64,000 nt of DNA, from assembly GCF_002482975.1 (NCBI RefSeq), contig NZ_DLHA01000054.1, forward strand, positions 145,123-209,122. The letters run 5' to 3'. This DNA is from Flavobacterium sp. UBA7680. Its GTDB lineage: Bacteria; Bacteroidota; Bacteroidia; Flavobacteriales; Flavobacteriaceae. The position numbers were made by a program, and so were the translations under genes. Position 1 is the first letter of the stretch, and each line of letters starts with the position of its first letter. The notes below the pieces were generated by a model that was given only the letters and a program-made list of their open reading frames with translations, did not search any database and was not told where the DNA came from. This document shows positions 26,302-34,102 of this stretch, piece after piece.

Positions 26302-28653
26302 TTAAAAAGTAATCATTAGTATTCCCGTAGATGTACGATAAACATCACCGGCTGTCAAACCACCAGCCAAAGCGGTAGTATTGTTTTCATAAATAGGGGT
26401 AGTTCCTATGTTTAGGATCCCAGTTAAAGAAACTTTCGTTCCTTTTGCAATAAATCTATTTCCTATATTTACAATACCGCTGGCTTCAGCATCAGTAGGA
26501 ACTCCTTCTGAACCAATATAGATATTACTAATTCCTGTGGTTATATACCTTCCTGCTGATTTTCCAACTCCAATATTTCCAGCTCCAGTAGTGATCGCAC
26601 CCAAAGAATAATTACCAAGTGCGGTGTTTGAACTACCAGATGTATTTAGACCTAAAGCGGTATGCCCAATAGCGGTATTAGAAAAACCCGATGTATTGTA
26701 ACGTAGAGCATAAGTACCAATAGCAGCATTTTTGTCTGTACTTGTAGCATCAGACATACAATATGACCCAATAGCAGTCGATTGACCTAAGCCAGAGACC
26801 ATTTTCGCTAATGAATGATCGCCGATAGCTACATTATATGGAGATGTTTGGTTTTTGGTTAAAGCGAATGCTCCTACAGCAGTATTATTAACTCCAGTTG
26901 TATTACTAAATAATGATGCAGCTCCTATTCCTGTATTATTGCCTCCTGTACTATTGTTAACTCCTGCATCAGAGCCAACCATTGTATTATTATTACCTGT
27001 TGTTAAATATTGTAAGGGGCCTTCAACGTCTCCGTCACCATTACCTATAGCAACATTATATTTTCCTGTTGTTATTGAAGCTAAACCATTTCTTCCTATT
27101 ACTAAATTATTCTCATAATTAGCATTTCCTTTTCCAATCCTGATCCCATTGATCATTTTATCTGTTCCTCCTAATTCCTGCAGAGAAGTGTCATTTACTA
27201 ATCCTGTAACAGTTGCAGAAGCAGAGGGTAGTGTAATATTGCCATCCGAATCAGGTAAATATCCATTTACAGAAATTTCCAGCATTCCATCTCCATTTGA
27301 TATTTCAATATCACCAGACCCTAAAATCGATTCTCCGTTAATGGTTTTAAAATCAGATTTTGCGGCAATCTCTTTATCATATAAGATAATATTTCCTTCT
27401 TCATCTAAAGTCAATAAATTTTGAGCTTTATTAGGGGAGATTTTTATAACATTATATGATGCACTATTACTTACATATACTATTTCAGAATTAGTTACTG
27501 CCATATATCGAGGAGAGCTTCCGGCTGTACCAAAAAGAATCACCTCTCCTGTTGGAGAAATTTTATAAACCAAACCATTATAGTAATCATTATTGTTTAC
27601 ATATAAAGAGCCGTTTTCTAAAAGAACAGGATAGAAAGCTGTGTAAGGTAATGTGGTAAACAAAGTTGTAGTACCAAATTTATCTATTGAATAAATATTT
27701 TTGTCATCATAATCATTCGATATTATATATAGTGACCCATCAGGTTTAACACATCCAGTTCGGATTTCAAAATTAACAGTTGTAAAATGTGATACTTGAC
27801 CTGTTGAATTTAATTTATAAATTAAATTATAAGTTTCGTAATCATAAAAGTAACTATTAGCTTCTAAATCAAAACCTAAAAGAGTGAGTTTTAAATCTCC
27901 AGTGTAGTAATCAATGGTATTTAATGTTATGGTATTTATTTTTAGTATTCTTTGCGAAGCATGTTCTCGAAGATATATATTATTACTTTTGTCAATTCCC
28001 ATGTGGTAATAACTTACAGTAGAAGACCTTAAAACAGATAAAACTCCAGTATGATCAAATTTAACTAAATTATACTTGGAATTTCCATCAAGATATTCCA
28101 AGTATAAATCCCCATTATTTGGATTTACTATAATTGTACCTTGAATATAATTCCCTTCTGGAAATGAATAATAGTCTGTGATTTTTTTATCTAAATTTAC
28201 TTTTTTAACAATATTTCCATAAGCAATATATGCCGTTCCGTCAATTCCTGCAGTTGGAGCTATATCATTATCAAATACAATTTCACTGTGTGTAGTAAAT
28301 TCATTCTTTAACTGGGTAAATTTTAAGCCAATTTTTCCTTTAACCTTACTATCAATTTCCGTTTTACAATCGATGGTTATTTTTTCTCCAGTATCAGAAA
28401 TATTAGACTCTGCTAAATTTAGGATGTTATTTGAATCAAGTTCGATTTTGGTCAAACTGTTTGGACTTCCATTTATATTTGGTATTTGAGCACTAATTTC
28501 CCCAAGCAATTCGTCAATACCAGTAATTTCAGTAGTTGGGATTTTTTCATTTTTATGTCTGAAAGAATCCCAAGTATCCCAAAATTGATTTTGTGTTGGT
28601 TTTAAACCAGTTTTAAACCAATTTTTTATCGTATTTAATGTTTGTGTAGCCAT
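26302..28653 (-). CDS. Tail fibre with beta-propeller-like middle and YadA-like head repeats
   Basis: 783 aa. Residues 1-40 (TIKNWFKTGLKPTQNQFWDTW, then HKNEKIP) form the anchor shared with two other fibres. Residues about 110-420 contain repeated blocks (GNLYLEYLDGNSKYNLVKFD, NGSLYVNNNDYYNGLVYKIS, and ITLTG types) like NHL/Vgb-type propeller blades. Residues about 500-735 carry many repeats of the form NTAVGxxAL...NTTGxNN, the left-handed parallel-roll signature of YadA-like heads. The C-terminus is short. It probably forms a trimer that recognises a surface receptor. It is preceded at the start by a small leader ORF and driven by P6. Confidence 0.75.
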   Translation of the reverse strand: MATQTLNTIKNWFKTGLKPTQNQFWDTWDSFRHKNEKIPTTEITGIDELLGEISAQIPNINGSPNSLTKIELDSNNILNLAESNISDTGEKITIDCKTEIDSKVKGKIGLKFTQLKNEFTTHSEIVFDNDIAPTAGIDGTAYIAYGNIVKKVNLDKKITDYYSFPEGNYIQGTIIVNPNNGDLYLEYLDGNSKYNLVKFDHTGVLSVLRSSTVSYYHMGIDKSNNIYLREHASQRILKINTITLNTIDYYTGDLKLTLLGFDLEANSYFYDYETYNLIYKLNSTGQVSHFTTVNFEIRTGCVKPDGSLYIISNDYDDKNIYSIDKFGTTTLFTTLPYTAFYPVLLENGSLYVNNNDYYNGLVYKISPTGEVILFGTAGSSPRYMAVTNSEIVYVSNSASYNVIKISPNKAQNLLTLDEEGNIILYDKEIAAKSDFKTINGESILGSGDIEISNGDGMLEISVNGYLPDSDGNITLPSASATVTGLVNDTSLQELGGTDKMINGIRIGKGNANYENNLVIGRNGLASITTGKYNVAIGNGDGDVEGPLQYLTTGNNNTMVGSDAGVNNSTGGNNTGIGAASLFSNTTGVNNTAVGAFALTKNQTSPYNVAIGDHSLAKMVSGLGQSTAIGSYCMSDATSTDKNAAIGTYALRYNTSGFSNTAIGHTALGLNTSGSSNTALGNYSLGAITTGAGNIGVGKSAGRYITTGISNIYIGSEGVPTDAEASGIVNIGNRFIAKGTKVSLTGILNIGTTPIYENNTTALAGGLTAGDVYRTSTGILMITF

Positions 28654-28658
28654 GTTCT

Positions 28659-28775
28659 TTAATTAATTTGTTTAAGAAGTTTTCCTTTGAATGGGGAGCG
28701 ATTTAATGAGTTTTTAAAATTTTGCTTGTCAGGAATTTTAGGCATTTCTCTCATACCTGATAATAGATACTTCAT
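28659..28775 (-). CDS. 38-aa leader peptide-like ORF upstream of fibre
   Basis: MKYLLSGMREMPKIPDKQNF and 18 further residues, ending 5 nt before the fibre ATG. It shares the core LPKIPDK-NF (here MPKIPDKQNF) with the 60-aa frame at 33640-33822 upstream of another fibre gene, so conservation supports that it is translated. Function unknown; a small tail component or a translation-coupling leader are possible. Confidence 0.5.
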   Translation of the reverse strand: MKYLLSGMREMPKIPDKQNFKNSLNRSPFKGKLLKQIN

Positions 28776-28875
28776 AGTGGTATTTGTTTAATTTGATTAC
28801 TAAAAATGTTTTGGAAATAGCTGAGGGTTTCTAGGATTGTATGTAAACAATGGTGCTATTTAAATTTTGAGGGTG

Positions 28876-28939
28876 TAAAAGTAGTTTAGACAGATACAAA
28901 AAATGAAAAATCTGATCTCAGTTTTTCGGTAGTTTCAGT
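28876..28939 (-). promoter_or_regulatory. Tailocin promoter P6 (783-aa fibre unit)
   Basis: ACTGAAACTACCGA (28926-28939, minus strand) lies 42 bp upstream of TACTTTTA (28876-28883). No TTG at the -33 position. Confidence 0.72.
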
Positions 28940-29021
28940 AGAAAACAATCTAACTTTGGATACTTAGGCAACAAACTGTTGAAATTTTTAATAATTAAAA
29001 ATCTAAGTTTAGACATCAAAA

Positions 29022-29076
29022 AAAAGCATCTAAGATTATGAAAGAATTTATCTCTTTTTTAATCTTAGATGCTTTT
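29022..29076 (-). terminator. Terminator ending the two-locus fibre unit
   Basis: Perfect 17-bp arms AAAAGCATCTAAGATTA and TAATCTTAGATGCTTTT with a 21-nt loop, 43 bp past the stop of the 124-aa membrane protein. Confidence 0.82.
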
Positions 29077-29119
29077 AAATAAACAATTTAAGGAATCTTT
29101 TATTTTCTATTATTAAAAA

Positions 29120-29494
29120 TTAAAAGAACATAGAATTAATACAATGTCCGCCTTTTTTCCAATACCGATAGTCAATTATCCAAAGGGTGTATACAATCAG
29201 CCAGCCAATACTTGATAATGTTCCGTCACGCTGGTTTTTGCCTAATGCACTTGAAATTGTTTCACCTTTAGCTCCAAATTCATAGCCGTTTTTTTTTCTT
29301 AAAAGTAAATTCCACATCGTACGAAATTCGTAATTAGCAAAAATATCTAAGCCAATTGCGCCAGTAAAAAAATATTGATCAAGAGTTTTAAGAAAACCTT
29401 TAACTCTAGTATATTTCCATACTACTATAACTATATTTAATGTAGTTAGTGGAAGAAATAAAAGTACTGCTAGTAGGTATAAAAATACTCCCAT
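29120..29494 (-). CDS. Small membrane protein after the fibre genes
   Basis: 124 aa with an N-terminal hydrophobic segment (FLYLLAVLLFLPLTTLNIVIVVW) and a second one at about residues 92-107 (SIGWLIVYTLWIIDYRYW). No motif recognised. It starts 3 nt after the end of the 140-aa gene. Co-transcription with fibres suggests an envelope role during assembly or release, but that is a guess. Confidence 0.6.
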   Translation of the reverse strand: MGVFLYLLAVLLFLPLTTLNIVIVVWKYTRVKGFLKTLDQYFFTGAIGLDIFANYEFRTMWNLLLRKKNGYEFGAKGETISSALGKNQRDGTLSSIGWLIVYTLWIIDYRYWKKGGHCINSMFF

Positions 29495-29497
29495 TAA

Positions 29498-29920
29498 TTA
29501 ATAATTAAAACGTGAAGAACTGTCTTCTTCTTTGATGTAATTTCTTAGAATATCTCCTAATGATGCTGTAGAATTCACAATAATATTACCGATGTAGTCA
29601 AATGCCGGCATCATAGAATATCTTTCGAATTCGTTTATAATATTGCCTAAATCATCTTTAACCTCTTTGAATTCAGGGTTAATAATTGGCTGAAAATTTT
29701 CATCACGTTTAATAATTAACTGATTATTGTCGATATTCCATAAAGGCGTTTGTTGATTAAAATTTTGACTAATATCTACATCATCTTTTGAGTAGATTAT
29801 TCGGTAATATAAATCAAAAGTACTTGTGTCAAAATTGAAATTTATTCCAGCGATTTCGATTGTGCGATTTACATCATTAAATGATGGATGATTTGAAATT
29901 TGTTGTGTGACTTTTTCCAT
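29498..29920 (-). CDS. Unknown tail-unit protein
   Basis: 140 aa, soluble, beta-rich: RTIEIAGINFNFDTSTFDLYYRIIYSKDDVDISQ then QPIINPEFKEVKDDLGNII. No family recognised. It begins 59 nt after the fibre stop and is followed at once by the membrane protein gene. Length and composition would fit a fibre-associated or baseplate-edge component. Confidence 0.6.
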   Translation of the reverse strand: MEKVTQQISNHPSFNDVNRTIEIAGINFNFDTSTFDLYYRIIYSKDDVDISQNFNQQTPLWNIDNNQLIIKRDENFQPIINPEFKEVKDDLGNIINEFERYSMMPAFDYIGNIIVNSTASLGDILRNYIKEEDSSSRFNY

Positions 29921-29979
29921 TTTGCTTGTTTTTATTTATTTAAATTAGTTATTGCTATTTGTAATTTGTTTTAATTTTT

Positions 29980-31749
29980 TTATCTGATTTTCTCCATATA
30001 ACAAGTATTTGTTTCAATTGAAACATTTACTTGTCTGTTGTTACCATTTACATTTGTGGCGTCGGCATAAGTGTGGGTGACTTTTTTTACAATCTGAAAT
30101 GAACATTCACTAACATTTTGATTATTAGAATTATCAGCTTTTCTGGTATTGCGAAAAGTATTTTGAACTCCAATGCCATTATAATTACCGTTAACTCCAG
30201 TATTGCCGATTTTAGAATAAACTGGAAATGATTGATTTTTATAAAAAACGGAAAGATGAGTTGTGTCGCTTAATATATCATAAGAATAGATTAATAAATC
30301 TGTCCCTGAGGGATTAACGCCCCAAATGTAAGAGTCATAAGTGCCGTTTGTGATTCTTAAGAAGTATTCTACTTTAATTGAAGTTGGCATTACACTACCA
30401 CCGCCACTTTCTGTCCAGTAAGTGTTAAAAATCAGGCCAATTCTGCCAGCAAAAATATTTGCGATTTCACCAATACCAATAGATCCTAATACCAAAGTAT
30501 AACTGGTTGTAATTGCTGCTGGTGTATCTGAATAAGTTTTTGGCGGAAAATTTGCAATTAAAGATATTATAGATCCATCATCCTCTATAAGTTTATATTT
30601 TTTGCCATTACGTGTAGTCCATAATTTACCATTAGAATCCCTTTCAATAGCGCCTTCTTGTGTAGCTGTTGTTATTGAGCCTTTTGGAATGATTAAAGAG
30701 GTTCCTTTTATATTTCCATTCACATCTAACTTTTCAGTGGGTAAAGTTGTGCCTATTCCTACATTACCGGTTGCTTTGAATCTTGCTACTTCTGTGCTAT
30801 TGTTATATCCATATTGACTATATAAAATTAGATCAGATGTATTAAAAGTTTGTTTAATTGCCCCAATTCCAGGACCATTAGAACCAGACTGATTAAATAA
30901 AAATGCACTTCTATCTGTTGTACTAGAAGCTGGATATGTTGCGTTTTGATAAACAATATCATTACCAGAATCTGAAAGTAAAGAATCTGTCTGCTTTCCT
31001 CCAGTGGTCCATTTACTGATTTTATTTGATGTTCCAGTTCCGGCAATAGGTTGATCTAGTACAGATCCATCTGCTAATAAAGCCTGCTGTGCTGTTCCTC
31101 CAGATTTAATGATTGCACTTACGGTTAATTTTCCTGCCTTTATTTCGTCTCCAGTTTTGTGTAACGTAGCTGTATCGAGATTTGTTAGTTGATTTTTTAG
31201 CGTTCTACCCATTTCAGCAGTTAATGCTTTTGTGGGGCCTCCTGTGGTAAGATCATTTATTAATATAGTACTCAATAAGATTTGAGTTTCTTCAATTGCA
31301 TTTACAATTGCTTGAAAAGTACCCAGGTTTGCATTGTCAGATTTTAGTAGCGTATTGATACTGTTAATCTGATTATGTAAAATTTTACCCTGTTCGGCAC
31401 TTAAAAGAGAACTAGAACCACCAGTAACTAAATCATTAACTATATCTAAATATTGACTAGCTAATTTTGTGAAATTGTTTAACGGTGCATACCCTCCAGA
31501 AATTCCTTTTTGGTTTTTGTTCTCTTTAGCTTCAAACAATGCATTATGAGCTGCTGTATCTATTTTATGATCATCAAACTTTGATTGATCAACTTTTGTT
31601 TCGAAAGTGTTTGAAAGATTGTCTATACTATTTTGAGGTATTAGTTCATCCTTGTGCCAAAAGCTTTGCCATGAAGACCAAAATTGAGATTGAGTTGGTT
31701 TTTGTCCAGTTTTAAACCAGCTTAAAATGGTATTAATGTTTGTTGCCAT
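29980..31749 (-). CDS. Tail fibre with shared anchor and long receptor-binding tip
   Basis: 589 aa. Residues 1-40 (TILSWFKTGQKPTQSQFWSSW) are the anchor, followed by DLVTGGSSSLLSAEQGK and DLTTGGPTKALTAEMGR repeats up to residue about 190. The middle has GIGTTLPTEKLDVNGNIKG, a motif frequent in fibre shafts. KGSITTATQEGAIERDSNGKLW starts the C-terminal module also seen in the protein at 31886. The first 185 codons are near copies of the first 183 codons of the gene at 32783-33619. It likely binds a receptor through its C-terminal beta domain. Confidence 0.75.
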   Translation of the reverse strand: MATNINTILSWFKTGQKPTQSQFWSSWQSFWHKDELIPQNSIDNLSNTFETKVDQSKFDDHKIDTAAHNALFEAKENKNQKGISGGYAPLNNFTKLASQYLDIVNDLVTGGSSSLLSAEQGKILHNQINSINTLLKSDNANLGTFQAIVNAIEETQILLSTILINDLTTGGPTKALTAEMGRTLKNQLTNLDTATLHKTGDEIKAGKLTVSAIIKSGGTAQQALLADGSVLDQPIAGTGTSNKISKWTTGGKQTDSLLSDSGNDIVYQNATYPASSTTDRSAFLFNQSGSNGPGIGAIKQTFNTSDLILYSQYGYNNSTEVARFKATGNVGIGTTLPTEKLDVNGNIKGTSLIIPKGSITTATQEGAIERDSNGKLWTTRNGKKYKLIEDDGSIISLIANFPPKTYSDTPAAITTSYTLVLGSIGIGEIANIFAGRIGLIFNTYWTESGGGSVMPTSIKVEYFLRITNGTYDSYIWGVNPSGTDLLIYSYDILSDTTHLSVFYKNQSFPVYSKIGNTGVNGNYNGIGVQNTFRNTRKADNSNNQNVSECSFQIVKKVTHTYADATNVNGNNRQVNVSIETNTCYMEKIR

Positions 31750-31885
31750 TATTGTATTGAAATTAGTTGTATTATTAAGATTTTTATATTTTACTGATAA
31801 TCTTCTGATTTACATTTGATAAGTTATCAGATTTTTAAAAAGACATTTTTTACAGTTTAATATGCTCGAGTGATATGATTTTATT

Positions 31886-32770
31886 TTATCTAATTGTTTC
31901 TATAAAAAGGGCATAATTATCTGAACGTAATAGAACTCTTGAATTTAATCCTTCTGTATTTGCCTCATCTGCAAATTCTAATGTATTTATAAAAACAAAA
32001 CTGAAAGAAGCTTCAGATGCACCAAATGTTCTTGAGTTGGCTGCATCCCGTAAGTAATATGATTTATCCGCAGTGGTAATAATACCATCATTTACTGTTT
32101 GTAAAGGAAAATCAACAGTTGACCATTGAGCTAAGGATGGGTTGGAGTTTTGAATATTGAACAACATAAGGTTTTGGTAATTTTTAAGACCATAATTATT
32201 TAAACCTGAGTATTCCATTATTTTAACTTGATTAACAGCACTAGATCCAGTCCAATGGTTAGCAAATAATCCATTATTAATCCGTAAAAAGACTTCTATT
32301 TTTGCTGTTTTCGGTTTAACCCCACTATTGTTGTAAATTAAACTTGTAATTCTAGTATTAGAGTTTAATCTCTGTACTGATATATTTTCAATTTTACCTA
32401 TTATACTACTTGCAGATAAATATTGTATCGTTGAAGAAGTTGCTATATCTAAATTTGTCTGTATACTTGTAACTGCTTTATAGGCAAGTGTAATTAATCC
32501 ATCAGATGTTGTAATTAATCTTGACCTAATTGAATTGTGGGTTTCCCATAATTGTCCGTTTGAATCACGTTCAATTGCACCATTTTGGGGTGTCGTTGTT
32601 AAAGCTCCATTCGGAATAGTCATAGCTGGAGTATTCGTTGTTCCAGCTGGAGTGGTTACAAAATCATTTATTAAAGCAATTGTACCATTTTTATTTGGTA
32701 AATTAACATTGTTATTTTGGGTAGAACTTATAAAACCTAGCTGTGTATAAAAACCATTTGAATTAAACAT
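31886..32770 (-). CDS. Separate receptor-binding tip module of a split fibre
   Basis: 294 aa, beginning MFNSNGFYTQLGFISSTQNN and containing TPQNGAIERDSNGQLWETHN, homologous to the C-terminal module of the 589-aa fibre; both end in the same short ETIR/EKIR-like tail. It starts 12 nt after the 278-aa anchor-bearing gene, so one fibre seems to be built from two polypeptides. No homopolymer explains the split; an encoded two-part design is more likely than a frameshift. Confidence 0.65.
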   Translation of the reverse strand: MFNSNGFYTQLGFISSTQNNNVNLPNKNGTIALINDFVTTPAGTTNTPAMTIPNGALTTTPQNGAIERDSNGQLWETHNSIRSRLITTSDGLITLAYKAVTSIQTNLDIATSSTIQYLSASSIIGKIENISVQRLNSNTRITSLIYNNSGVKPKTAKIEVFLRINNGLFANHWTGSSAVNQVKIMEYSGLNNYGLKNYQNLMLFNIQNSNPSLAQWSTVDFPLQTVNDGIITTADKSYYLRDAANSRTFGASEASFSFVFINTLEFADEANTEGLNSRVLLRSDNYALFIETIR

Positions 32771-32782
32771 TCTTATGGTATT

Positions 32783-33619
32783 TCATCCATATTGAACTTT
32801 ATACGTTCCATATCCTGCACTAACCAATTGGGCAACAAACATTTCTTCAAGCATCTGAGTTGTGTATATATAATTGCCAGTACTATTATTAACTCTTAAG
32901 CCTTGAGTAAAGTTCCAAATAGCATTAATGGTCTGAACTTTTGCTTTTATATTTTCCCACCAATTAAATAATTTTAATCTACTAACAACTTTATTATCTT
33001 CAGTAACACTTGTTGAAATCTGCGTTTCTGTATCGGTAGCAATAGTTGCAGTCAACTTACTTTCATTAAGTTTTTTACCCATTTCAGCAGTAAGAGCTTT
33101 AGTAATACCTCCAGTAGTAAGATCATTTACTAAAAAACTGCATAAAAATATTTGAAGCTCTTTAATCGCATTAGCAATTTCCTGAATAGTAGTTAGGTCA
33201 ACATTATCAGACTTTAATAAAGTATTAATGCTATTTATTTGGGTTTGCAAATTTTTACCTTGTTCAGCACTTAAAACTGAAGTAGAGCCTCCAGAAACCA
33301 AATCATTTACTATATCTAAATATTGACTGGCTAATTTTGTAAAATCGTTTAGCGGAGCATATCCTCCAGAAATACCTTTTTGACTCTTGTTTTCTTTAGC
33401 GTTAAATTGAGAGTTATGTGCTGTATTATCAATATTATGCTGATCTAACTTTGATTGATCAGCTTTAGCATCCAAAGTGTTCACCAGATTGTTGATACTG
33501 CTTTGAGGTATTTTTTCATCTTTATGCCAAAAACTTTGCCACGAAGACCAAAATTGTGATTGAGTTGGTTTTTGTCCAGTTTTGAACCAACTTAGTATAG
33601 TATTAATATTTGTAGCCAT
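32783..33619 (-). CDS. Anchor and shaft half of a split tail fibre
   Basis: 278 aa. The same anchor (TILSWFKTGQKPTQSQFW) and shaft repeats (DLVSGGSTSVLSAEQGK, DLTTGGITKALTAEMGK) as the 589-aa fibre. The C-terminus (NYIYTTQMLEEMFVAQLVSAG) looks complete, after which the tip gene begins. It follows the 60-aa leader ORF and promoter P7. Confidence 0.7.
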   Translation of the reverse strand: MATNINTILSWFKTGQKPTQSQFWSSWQSFWHKDEKIPQSSINNLVNTLDAKADQSKLDQHNIDNTAHNSQFNAKENKSQKGISGGYAPLNDFTKLASQYLDIVNDLVSGGSTSVLSAEQGKNLQTQINSINTLLKSDNVDLTTIQEIANAIKELQIFLCSFLVNDLTTGGITKALTAEMGKKLNESKLTATIATDTETQISTSVTEDNKVVSRLKLFNWWENIKAKVQTINAIWNFTQGLRVNNSTGNYIYTTQMLEEMFVAQLVSAGYGTYKVQYG

Positions 33620-33639
33620 GTTTAATTAGGATTTGTTGT

Positions 33640-33822
33640 TTAATTAAAATTGGATTTTGATAAATTCAATTTTTTGTGGAAGCAGTATTTACTGTTTTCA
33701 TTACGGTTATTTTTAAGAATAAATTCTTTAGTGAATTTTTGTTTAGTGGGAAAGAATAAAAAATTATTCTTGTCGGGAATTTTAGGCAGTTTTCTAATGC
33801 CTGTTGAAAATAAAAAATCCAT
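33640..33822 (-). CDS. 60-aa leader peptide-like ORF upstream of split fibre
   Basis: Contains LPKIPDKNNF near its start, matching the 38-aa ORF upstream of the 783-aa fibre. The rest is basic and variable. It ends 20 nt before the fibre ATG. Conservation of the PKIPDK core in front of two fibre genes suggests function. Confidence 0.5.
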   Translation of the reverse strand: MDFLFSTGIRKLPKIPDKNNFLFFPTKQKFTKEFILKNNRNENSKYCFHKKLNLSKSNFN

Positions 33823-33941
33823 AACGGCTATTTTTAAATTGATTAATAATAAAAAGTCGAGGGGTATTTTTTGAGAATAAGTAGGGTGTAAACTTTTATT
33901 GTGTAAAAAGTGAACGAAAAGATGTAAGTTTTTTGGAGAAG

Positions 33942-34004
33942 CAAAAGTAGGAAAAGGAATATGTTTTTAAACAAAAGCGACCTGCTGTTTTCAGTAGCTT
34001 CAGT
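33942..34004 (-). promoter_or_regulatory. Tailocin promoter P7 (fibre array unit)
   Basis: ACTGAAGCTACTGA (33991-34004, minus strand) lies 41 bp upstream of TACTTTTG (33942-33949), a perfect TAnnTTTG. A TTG lies 22 bp upstream of the -7 element. Confidence 0.78.
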
Positions 34005-34017
34005 ATAATGATAATTT

Positions 34018-34080
34018 ACTGAAACTACTGAATACTTGTGTGTTATAATTGTAAAATGATAAATGATGCAACTACTTTTA
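34018..34080 (+). promoter_or_regulatory. Tailocin promoter P8 (1328-aa effector unit)
   Basis: ACTGAAACTACTGA (34018-34031, plus strand) lies 41 bp upstream of TACTTTTA (34073-34080); TTG is 21 bp upstream of the -7 element. Only 13 bp separate it from the P7 motif, which points the other way. This is the only plus-strand member of the set. Confidence 0.78.
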
Positions 34081-34102
34081 CATCCAGAAAAATACCTTAG
34101 CG

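Noticed and set aside
26855..27110. CRISPR-like repeats
   Set aside because: The regular repeats in this stretch are in-frame protein repeats of a fibre, without spacers of constant length; no CRISPR array or cas gene was found in the window.
26855..27424. Plus-strand ORFs opposite the 783-aa fibre
   Set aside because: They are antisense shadows of the repetitive Gly/Asn/Thr-rich fibre repeats.
32770..32785. Frameshift splitting one fibre gene into two ORFs
   Set aside because: No homopolymer or overlap; the first protein has a complete-looking C-terminus and the second a proper ATG 12 nt later, so two separate polypeptides are more likely.
7429..34100. Type VI secretion system or classical extracellular contractile injection system
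   Set aside because: No TssB/TssC pair, TssJLM membrane complex, ClpV or Afp15-like AAA+ ATPase was seen; the sheath is DUF2586-like and the order is that of a phage tail with lysis genes.
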